The notes beneath the pieces are model-generated. The model did not search any database, was not told the DNA's origin, and saw nothing but the letters and a program-made list of their open reading frames with translations. Source: Bacillota bacterium (GTDB lineage: Bacteria > Bacillota > Limnochordia > Darwinibacteriales > Darwinibacteriaceae). Taken from it: a stretch of DNA of 11,947 nucleotides. The translations under genes and the position numbers were made by a program. Where the stretch lies: NCBI GenBank assembly GCA_012518325.1, contig JAAYSR010000241.1, positions 1 to 11,947 of the forward strand, given 5' to 3'. Every line of letters starts with the position of its first letter. Within the stretch, counting starts at the first letter, position 1. Shown here in pieces: positions 7,048-11,947 of the stretch.

Positions 7048-7076
7048 ATTATAGAAAAATCGGCTGCGGAAATCAA
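7048..7076 (-). promoter_or_regulatory. Promoter of the tRNA-Gly/tRNA-Thr pair
   Basis: On the minus strand, -35 TTGATT (7071-7076), a 17-base spacer and a perfect -10 TATAAT (7048-7053) point into tRNA-Gly, which begins 12 bases after the -10 box. It also overlaps the space in front of the divergent plus-strand gene at 7136. Confidence 0.88.
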
Positions 7077-7135
7077 GTGCAATGTGCAGGAAAGCATGCT
7101 GCCGGAGAGAAGTATGTGTATGCTTTGGGAAAGGT

Positions 7136-8710
7136 GTGAGGAACCTGGATAGAGTTAAAGGCATTGCTGGTGTACTGGCAATTTTTCTTATTTTTTCCCC
7201 CCTTGTTCTGGCGAGGGATTACATTGAAGTGTGGCCGGAAGGCTGGTCTGAGATTACTCCTTTGTTTAAGACCAGTATCTTCGCGGACCGCTTTTATGCA
7301 GTGAGCGATACTTCGGGAACCAGTTTTCTCAGTGTCGACGGAGTTTACTTCAGAGAGCTGGACCTGACCTATCGCCTTCTCCAGGGCGATGCATTGGTTG
7401 AAGAAGTGATTCTGCGGCACAGAGCTGAAATTGACAGTGCCTGTCTGGGAGTGGATCATGAAGGCAGGCGCCACATTCTGTGGCTGGAAAGATCCCCCGA
7501 GATAAACAGCGTTAATTACACAGCCCTTGAGGTCCCCTATGCGGGGCATGAATCCACTGTCTTGCTTGAAACCAGAAATATGATCCAGGATTTGGCCGCC
7601 TATCAAGGGGATGAGTCCATTCATGCAGTCTGGTCCGAGCGTGAACAGTATTTCCAAATCCGCTGCGCTGAAATCAGAGGCGGTGAGCTGGTTCAGATCG
7701 AGACAGTCACTGACACCCCGGATATGTCAGTGAGGCCAAGTATCCTTGTGGATGAAGAGGGGACAGTACATCTGGCCTGGATGGAAACGACCCAGATAGG
7801 CGTGGATATTGTCTACAGCAGGCGGACGGGGGAAGGCTGGAGTGTTCCCCGCAAGGTTGGCTCAGGCTCAGTTCAGGACATTCAGCAGGGCGGCAGCATA
7901 GCCGTGGCTGCCTTTGGGGATGAAGTGCACTTTGCCTGGTCCGCTTTGCCGCCTAACAGCAACAGTCTGCATATCTACCTTAACAAGGCGGATGCCGGAG
8001 GCAGAACAGGCAGCCCTTCACTTACAGCTGCTGGAAGCAGGGCGCGCTTTGTGTCAGGCATTGATCGACCTGAACTGGTGTGGCAGGGGATCGGCCCCTT
8101 TGGTGCCCAAATCCAATACCGTGATGAACAGGGGAATGAGACAAACCTGACTGTCGGCCGCAAGGGGGCATTTCGTCCCGAGGCCTATGGCCAGGGCAGC
8201 TATAGATATGTATATTGGCTCCAGGCCGAACCCGACGGAGGCTACCGCGTCTACGGGATTAACAATGAGTTTCCGAAGCCGATATCTTTGTGGCGCAGGA
8301 TGGGACTTGATGAACAGTCGCCCCTGTATCACGCACTGTTTCTCTTTGTCAGCACCTTTATGCTGGCAGCTGTTTACACCATCGGAAACTTCGGCCCTCT
8401 TGCCGCAGCCGGACTCATTTACGCCCTTTTACACCGCTTTGGCCCCTATGCCAGGCAGGGTCTGCTTTACCAGACAGCGCTCCTGGGCGCCTTAATGACA
8501 GTGCTGCGCCGACTGCCCATTCCAGGGGTCCAGCCCAGGTTCTTTGGCGCGTTCCATCATGGGCTGGCTTATGCCCTGGCTACGTTGGGAACGTTCTTAA
8601 TTCTAAGGAAGGCCAGGGGGAGCAGGCTCTTTGTTACACTGGGAATACTCATTCTCTGGATGCTGCTTTACCAGTTCTTTGCCCTGATTCCCCAGACGAT
8701 TCTGCGTTAG
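7136..8710 (+). CDS. Secreted beta-propeller-like repeat domain fused to C-terminal membrane segments; function unknown
   Basis: This 524-residue protein starts at GTG with a signal peptide (hydrophobic 8-26, ending LVLARDY). The large outer domain (about 28-385) contains six regularly spaced strands of the type [HP]x[AILV]W or YVYW, ending at W116, W166, W215, W268, W316 and W361. The steps are 50, 49, 53, 48 and 45 residues. Several are preceded by Asp/Gly turns such as DHEGRRH and DEEGTVH. This period and motif are typical of beta-propeller blades (BNR/sialidase-like folds), but no catalytic signature is visible. The C-terminal part (about 396-520) has around five hydrophobic segments with basic loops. 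The start is uncertain: GGGAAAGG lies very close to GTG 7136, and an ATG at 7082 has no ribosome site and lies just beyond the -35 box of the divergent tRNA promoter. I do not recognise a named family; a surface-sensing or envelope role is a guess. Confidence 0.8.
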   Translation: MRNLDRVKGIAGVLAIFLIFSPLVLARDYIEVWPEGWSEITPLFKTSIFADRFYAVSDTSGTSFLSVDGVYFRELDLTYRLLQGDALVEEVILRHRAEIDSACLGVDHEGRRHILWLERSPEINSVNYTALEVPYAGHESTVLLETRNMIQDLAAYQGDESIHAVWSEREQYFQIRCAEIRGGELVQIETVTDTPDMSVRPSILVDEEGTVHLAWMETTQIGVDIVYSRRTGEGWSVPRKVGSGSVQDIQQGGSIAVAAFGDEVHFAWSALPPNSNSLHIYLNKADAGGRTGSPSLTAAGSRARFVSGIDRPELVWQGIGPFGAQIQYRDEQGNETNLTVGRKGAFRPEAYGQGSYRYVYWLQAEPDGGYRVYGINNEFPKPISLWRRMGLDEQSPLYHALFLFVSTFMLAAVYTIGNFGPLAAAGLIYALLHRFGPYARQGLLYQTALLGALMTVLRRLPIPGVQPRFFGAFHHGLAYALATLGTFLILRKARGSRLFVTLGILILWMLLYQFFALIPQTILR

Positions 8711-8724
8711 CTGTACAAAAAAAC

Positions 8725-8754
8725 GCCAGCAGCAGGGATAAACCTGCTGCCGGC
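8725..8754 (-). terminator. Hairpin terminator, oriented for the minus-strand copper operon
   Basis: GCCAGCAGCAGG (8725-8736) pairs with CCTGCTGCCGGC (8743-8754) except for one A-C mismatch, around loop GATAAA. On the minus strand it is followed by GTTTTTTTG; on the plus strand an A-rich stretch follows instead. It therefore looks like the end of a transcript coming from csoR, about 220 bases downstream of its stop and antisense to the small gene at 8790. It may also act as a 3' hairpin for the plus-strand gene ending at 8710. Confidence 0.7.
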
Positions 8755-8774
8755 AAAGTGCAAAAAGGGGCACT

Positions 8775-8780
8775 GGAGGT
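8775..8780 (+). promoter_or_regulatory. Ribosome binding site of the small membrane gene
   Basis: GGAGGT lies 9 bases before ATG 8790. It is the main evidence, with the hydrophobic product, that the short frame at 8790-8984 is a real gene. Confidence 0.65.
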
Positions 8781-8789
8781 CTTAGTATA

Positions 8790-8984
8790 ATGAACATTAA
8801 ACAGTCTTGGAAAGCCTTAGGGACAGTTCTCCTGGTATTCCTCGGAGGGATGGCAGCCGTGTTTGCCAGCTTTGCCTTTGGGGGTTTTCCCTTTCCCGGC
8901 GGGTCTGCAGCGGGCATTGTCTGGGCAGAATTGGCCCTGCTCGCGGTGTTGCTTGCTGTCCCGCTGTTTCGTTTATTTAGTTAG
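8790..8984 (+). CDS. Small two-TM membrane protein, unknown function
   Basis: This 64-residue protein begins MNIKQSWKAL and has two hydrophobic segments (about 9-31 and 41-61) joined by a Gly/Pro/Phe turn (GGFPFPGG). A short positive N-terminus and an Arg near the C-terminus would put both ends on the cytoplasmic side. GGAGGT stands 9 bases upstream. Its last 12 bases overlap the 3' end of csoR on the other strand, and the whole gene lies between csoR and the likely copper-operon terminator, so it is antisense to that transcript. It follows the propeller-TM gene by 79 bases and could be read through from it, since the hairpin between them lacks a plus-strand T run. No family is recognised and no copper-ligand Cys, His or Met cluster is seen. 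Confidence 0.6.
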   Translation: MNIKQSWKALGTVLLVFLGGMAAVFASFAFGGFPFPGGSAAGIVWAELALLAVLLAVPLFRLFS

Positions 8985-9236
8985 CTTATCAATGATGGAC
9001 ATGATCTCGTTGATTTTCTCTGCCGCATCATCTGTCTCCATAGCTTCCCGGACGCAGTGGTTGAGGTGATCGTGGAGAATCTGGCTGTTCACATTGCGCA
9101 AGATAGCCTGTGTTGCCAGGATCTGATTGGAAATATCCACGCAGTACCGATCTTCTTCAACCATGCGCATCAGCCCGTCGATCTGTCCCCGGGCTGTCTT
9201 CAGGAGGCGCATCACTTTTTCGCGATCGCTTCTCAT
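8973..9236 (-). CDS. csoR: Copper-sensing repressor CsoR
   Basis: This 87-residue all-helical protein of the CsoR/RcnR family binds operator DNA and releases it when Cu(I) binds. The Cu(I) triad is intact: C32 (in RYCVDI), H57 and C61 (in HLNHCV), with the family spacing of 25 and 4 residues. The N-terminal basic part (about 3-20) and the length are normal for the family. It is the last gene of the copA-copZ-csoR operon. Its ATG overlaps the copZ stop as ATGA, with only a poor ribosome site (GGGG), so translation is probably coupled to copZ. Being in the operon it controls, it should repress itself, acting on the GC palindrome at 11763-11779. Its 3' end overlaps the small converging gene by 12 bases. 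Confidence 0.93.
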   Translation of the reverse strand: MRSDREKVMRLLKTARGQIDGLMRMVEEDRYCVDISNQILATQAILRNVNSQILHDHLNHCVREAMETDDAAEKINEIMSIIDKLTK

Positions 9237-9463
9237 AGCCCCAAGAATCCCTTTTTGTCAGCTACAGAGACAACTTCATAGCCTGCCTCCGCCACTGCAT
9301 TGCGCAGGGCATCTTCATTCCAGGCACCGTCTACAGTGATAACGGCTTCGCCTTTTTTGTGGTTGACCTTGGCTTTGATGCCCGGCAGTGCGTCCAGTGC
9401 GGTTTGTACTCTCTTCTGGCAGTGTTCGCAGGTCATGCCGTTAATCTTCACAACTTTTTTCAT
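9233..9463 (-). CDS. copZ: Copper chaperone CopZ
   Basis: This is a 76-residue cytoplasmic metallochaperone of the heavy-metal-associated (HMA) fold. The Cu(I) site GMTCEHC has C12 and C15. The pattern continues with the usual ferredoxin-like beta-alpha-beta-beta-alpha-beta features (ITVDG, AVAEAGYEVV near the end). It should carry Cu(I) to the HMA domain of CopA and to CsoR. AAAGGAG (9473-9479) lies 9 bases upstream and overlaps the copA stop codon; the gene starts 14 bases after copA ends and overlaps csoR by 4 bases. The length is slightly above the usual 68-70 residues because of a short tail (DKKGFLGL). Confidence 0.95.
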   Translation of the reverse strand: MKKVVKINGMTCEHCQKRVQTALDALPGIKAKVNHKKGEAVITVDGAWNEDALRNAVAEAGYEVVSVADKKGFLGL

Positions 9464-9477
9464 TATTGGACACTCCT

Positions 9478-11745
9478 TTATTTTTCTGGATCGAAACGCC
9501 TGAGGCGCAAAGCATTGGTGACAACAAAGATCGAGCTTAAGCTCATGGCCGCCGCAGCATACATGGGGCTCAGCCGCCAGCCCAGAATGGGATAGAGGAG
9601 GCCTGCCGCCAAGGGAATTCCCAGGGAGTTGTAGAAAAACGCCCAGAACAGGTTTTGCTTAATATTGCGCAGCGTTGCTTTGCTCAGCTTGATTGCGGTT
9701 GTCACATCTTGCAGATCGCTTTTCATGAGCACGATGTCTGCGGACTCAATGGCTACATCGGTTCCTGCACCAATAGCAACGCCTACATCAGCCCTGGCCA
9801 GGGCCGGGGCATCGTTGACTCCGTCTCCCACCATGGCCACAGTCTTTCCCTGCTCCTGCAAAGCGCGGACTTCCCGCTCTTTGTCATCGGGCAGCACTTC
9901 TGCGATCACAGTGTCGATGGCTAGCTCGCGGCGGATGGCTTCCGCCGTCCTCTTATTGTCGCCGGTGAGCATGACCACATCAATGCCCAGGGACTTGAGA
10001 TCCCGGATCGCCTGCCTGCTCGAGGGTTTGATCACGTCAGCTACAGCAATAATGCCCAAGACTTGCCCGTCTGCGGCAAAGTACATCGGGGTCTTGCCCT
10101 GTTCAGCCAGACTGTCCGCTGTATTTTCGAACTCGCCGAGCTCAACCCGATTCTCCTGCATGAAGGACAGATTGCCTGCCAGATACTCCCGGCCTTCAAT
10201 CCTGCCCTGGACACCTTTGCCTGGGACAGCCAGGAAGTCGTTCACCTCGGAGAAGTGGACTCCCATTTCCTGGCCCTTCCTGACAATGGCCTCAGCCAAG
10301 GGGTGCTCAGAGGGCTTCTCCAACGAGGCCCCGATGGCCAGGAGTTCTGCTTCGCTAATGTTGGAACTTGGCAGCACATCTGTTACCTGAGGCTTTCCTT
10401 CGGTGATGGTGCCGGTTTTGTCCAGGACAACGGTGTCGACGCTGTGGGCGGTTTCCAGGGATTCGGCAGATTTGATTAAGATGCCGTGGAGAGCCCCTTG
10501 TCCTGTGCCTACCATAATTGCCACCGGCGTGGCGAGGCCAAGCGCGCAGGGGCAGGAAATGACCAGGACGGCGACACCGATGGTCAGCGCAAACTCAAAG
10601 GGGTAGCCCAGGAGCAGCCAGATGACAAAAGCGGCCAGGGCAATTGCGATCACTACAGGTACAAAGATGCCGCTGATTTTGTCAGCCAGCTTAGCGATGG
10701 GGGCCTTGGACGAGCTTGCTTCTTCCACCAGGCGGATGATCTGGGCTAAAGTTGTGTCATCGCCAATGCGGGTTGCCCGAAAACGGAAAGCGCCAGCTTT
10801 GTTGATGGTGGCAGAAATAACTTTGTCGCCGACGGTCTTGGCCACAGGAATGCTTTCTCCGGTCAGGGCGGATTCGTCCACAGCGGAGCTTCCCTCGATA
10901 ATCACACCGTCCACAGGGATGCTCTGTCCGGGTCTGATCACGACAATGTCGCCTTCTGCAAGTTCAGCAACGGGAATCTCCACTTCCTGACCGTCCCTGA
11001 TTACAGTGGCCGCCTTTGGGGCCAGATCAATGAGCTTGGCTATGGCATCGGAGGTGCGCCCTTTGGAGCGCGCTTCCAGATACTTGCCCAAAGTGATCAG
11101 GGCCAAAATCATCGAGCCGGATTCGAAATAGAGGTCATGGCTGTAATGCAGCACCAGTTCGAGATCGTTATGTCCCAGTCCCCAGCCTATTCGGAACATG
11201 GCAAATACTCCGTAGAGGATGGCGGCAGCGGAACCAATGGCGATCAATGAGTCCATATTCGGGCTTCTCCGCCAGAGTGTCTTAAAGCCTGTCTGGTAGT
11301 ACTGCCGATTGACGTAGACTACCGGCAGCGTCAGCAGAAACTGCACCAACGCCATGGCGGCGGCGTTTTCCACCCCCACGAGAAACGAGGGGACGGGCAG
11401 TCCCAGCATTGGCCCCATTGCCACATACATGAGCAGGATCATAAAGATGAGGGAGACTATGGTCCGCTGCTTCATCTGCTCAATTTCTTCCTGGACTTTA
11501 GTCTTCTCCGCAGTCTGGTCCTGCAGCTTGACGCCGGCTAAAGACGCACTGTAACCGGCGTCGGTGACAGCAGAGATGATTGCAGCCGGTTCCAGGAGGC
11601 TTTCGTCATACTCGACCGTCATATTGTTAGCCAATAGATTAACGTTGACGGCGGAAACCCCTTCCATGCGGCCGACTGCCTTTTCCACAGAGGCAGAGCA
11701 GGCTGAACAGGTCATACCGACAACATCGAACTTTTCCTTCTTCAT
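9478..11745 (-). CDS. copA: Cu(I)-exporting P1B-type ATPase CopA
   Basis: This 755-residue membrane pump is of normal length for a one-HMA CopA. The N-terminal HMA domain (1-70) has the copper site MTCSAC, with C13 and C16. The membrane part carries CPC 398-400, Y705-N706, and M734-S-L-S-S738, the combination that marks Cu(I)-selective P1B-1 pumps. The actuator has TGE (295-297), the phosphorylation site is D442 in DKTGTIT, the nucleotide domain has H481-P482, and the hinge has GDGVNDAP (640-647). Eight TM segments fit. It uses ATP to move Cu(I) out of the cytoplasm. GTG 11754 is a possible start, but ATG 11745 lies 8 bases after GGGGAG and is preferred. It is the first gene of the operon, under the CsoR-type operator at 11763-11779. 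All key residues are intact. Confidence 0.96.
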   Translation of the reverse strand: MKKEKFDVVGMTCSACSASVEKAVGRMEGVSAVNVNLLANNMTVEYDESLLEPAAIISAVTDAGYSASLAGVKLQDQTAEKTKVQEEIEQMKQRTIVSLIFMILLMYVAMGPMLGLPVPSFLVGVENAAAMALVQFLLTLPVVYVNRQYYQTGFKTLWRRSPNMDSLIAIGSAAAILYGVFAMFRIGWGLGHNDLELVLHYSHDLYFESGSMILALITLGKYLEARSKGRTSDAIAKLIDLAPKAATVIRDGQEVEIPVAELAEGDIVVIRPGQSIPVDGVIIEGSSAVDESALTGESIPVAKTVGDKVISATINKAGAFRFRATRIGDDTTLAQIIRLVEEASSSKAPIAKLADKISGIFVPVVIAIALAAFVIWLLLGYPFEFALTIGVAVLVISCPCALGLATPVAIMVGTGQGALHGILIKSAESLETAHSVDTVVLDKTGTITEGKPQVTDVLPSSNISEAELLAIGASLEKPSEHPLAEAIVRKGQEMGVHFSEVNDFLAVPGKGVQGRIEGREYLAGNLSFMQENRVELGEFENTADSLAEQGKTPMYFAADGQVLGIIAVADVIKPSSRQAIRDLKSLGIDVVMLTGDNKRTAEAIRRELAIDTVIAEVLPDDKEREVRALQEQGKTVAMVGDGVNDAPALARADVGVAIGAGTDVAIESADIVLMKSDLQDVTTAIKLSKATLRNIKQNLFWAFFYNSLGIPLAAGLLYPILGWRLSPMYAAAAMSLSSIFVVTNALRLRRFDPEK

Positions 11746-11753
11746 ACATTTCA

Positions 11754-11759
11754 CTCCCC
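11754..11759 (-). promoter_or_regulatory. Ribosome binding site fixing the copA start
   Basis: GGGGAG on the minus strand lies 8 bases before ATG 11745. The in-frame GTG at 11754 overlaps this site, so it is unlikely to be used. Confidence 0.65.
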
Positions 11760-11762
11760 ACT

Positions 11763-11779
11763 ACACCCCCGGGGGGTGT
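11763..11779. promoter_or_regulatory. CsoR-type operator of the copper operon
   Basis: A near-perfect 17-base GC palindrome reads ACA, five C, six G, TGT. CsoR operators characteristically have a run of C followed by a run of G with AT-flanked ends, and csoR itself is in the operon. The site lies between the -10 box and the copA ribosome site, beginning just past the expected transcription start, where a bound repressor would block transcription. Confidence 0.85.
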
Positions 11780-11789
11780 TGGTGACTTC

Positions 11790-11819
11790 AGTATACAGTA
11801 TTAGTTTGCTCAGTGTCAA
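11790..11819 (-). promoter_or_regulatory. Promoter of the copA-copZ-csoR operon
   Basis: On the minus strand, a perfect -35 TTGACA (11814-11819), an 18-base spacer and -10 TATACT (11790-11795; 5 of 6) are present. Transcription should start near 11783, immediately before the operator palindrome. It stands back to back with the plus-strand tRNA-Arg promoter, 17 bases away. Confidence 0.82.
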
Positions 11820-11836
11820 GGCAGTAAACTCAGTTC

Positions 11837-11865
11837 TTGCATTTCCTTGCCGGAGCTGATATAAT
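11837..11865 (+). promoter_or_regulatory. Promoter of tRNA-Arg
   Basis: TTGCAT (11837-11842), a 17-base spacer and a perfect TATAAT (11860-11865) precede the tRNA at 11880 by 14 bases. The layout matches the other two tRNA promoters in the window. Confidence 0.85.
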
Positions 11866-11879
11866 TACTTTGTTCAAAA

Positions 11880-11947
11880 GCGCCTATAGCTCAGAGGATA
11901 GAGCACCGGCCTCCGGAGCCGGGTGCGCAGGTTCGAGTCCTGCTAGG
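11880..11947 (+). tRNA. tRNA-Arg (anticodon CCG), cut by the window edge
   Basis: Acceptor strand GCGCCTA (11880-11886) begins to pair with the final visible TAGG. The D-arm is GCTC/GAGC. The anticodon stem CCGGC/GCCGG encloses loop CTCCGGA with anticodon CCG at 11913-11915. The T-arm is GCAGG/CCTGC with TTCGAGT. The last three acceptor bases, the discriminator and the CCA lie outside the window. It reads CGG only. Confidence 0.95.

Noticed and set aside
7073..7657. Minus-strand open frame of 194 codons opposite the propeller-TM gene
   Set aside because: It would run into the tRNA-Gly promoter, and the opposite strand has a signal peptide and regular repeats, so this is a shadow frame.
9665..10390. 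Plus-strand open frame of 241 codons opposite copA
   Set aside because: It is a Ser/Ala-rich shadow of the CopA catalytic core, whose motifs are all intact on the minus strand.

Overview
The window reads as a chromosomal segment of an anaerobic-type, moderately GC-rich Gram-positive bacterium (Bacillota, probably a Clostridia-like lineage). This is inference. It rests on strong AAGGAGG-type ribosome binding sites, frequent GTG starts, sigma-A-type promoters at tRNA genes, CCA-encoded tRNAs, and a CsoR/CopZ/CopA copper operon. No mobile element, CRISPR array or phage gene was seen.

Layout, left to right. (1) 1-100: the 3' tail of an unrecognised plus-strand gene. (2) 135-376: promoter, tRNA-Lys(UUU), tRNA-Glu(CUC) and a clear intrinsic terminator. 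(3) 427-1242: a membrane-anchored extracytoplasmic protein with two tandem FMN-binding domains, each with a complete covalent-flavinylation motif; it ends at a bidirectional terminator shared with the converging signalling operon. (4) 6705 down to 1295, minus strand: a two-gene signalling operon. It encodes a BvgS-like hybrid sensor kinase (periplasmic solute-binding domain, TM, HisKA, ATPase, two receivers, HPt) and a response regulator REC-PAS-PAS-GGDEF-EAL. The GGDEF site is degenerate and the EAL site looks complete. (5) 7076-6833, minus strand: promoter, tRNA-Gly(CCC), tRNA-Thr(CGU), terminator. (6) 7136-8710: a secreted six-repeat, beta-propeller-like domain fused to about five C-terminal membrane segments, of unknown function. 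(7) 8790-8984: a small two-TM protein whose 3' end overlaps csoR tail to tail. (8) 11745 down to 8973, minus strand: the copper operon copA-copZ-csoR, with a promoter, a near-perfect CsoR-type GC palindrome and translational coupling. (9) 11837-11947: promoter and 5' part of tRNA-Arg(CCG).

How they work together. The kinase and regulator plausibly form a complete phosphorelay, in which a small periplasmic ligand drives His-Asp-His-Asp transfer to an effector that degrades cyclic di-GMP. The copper operon is a self-contained resistance unit: CopZ chaperones Cu(I), CopA exports it, and CsoR represses the operon until Cu(I) binds. The tandem flavoprotein probably carries electrons outside the membrane; no partner (ApbE, Rnf or other redox gene) lies in the window. 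The most open questions are the propeller-TM protein and the small membrane ORF antisense to the copper operon's 3' region.
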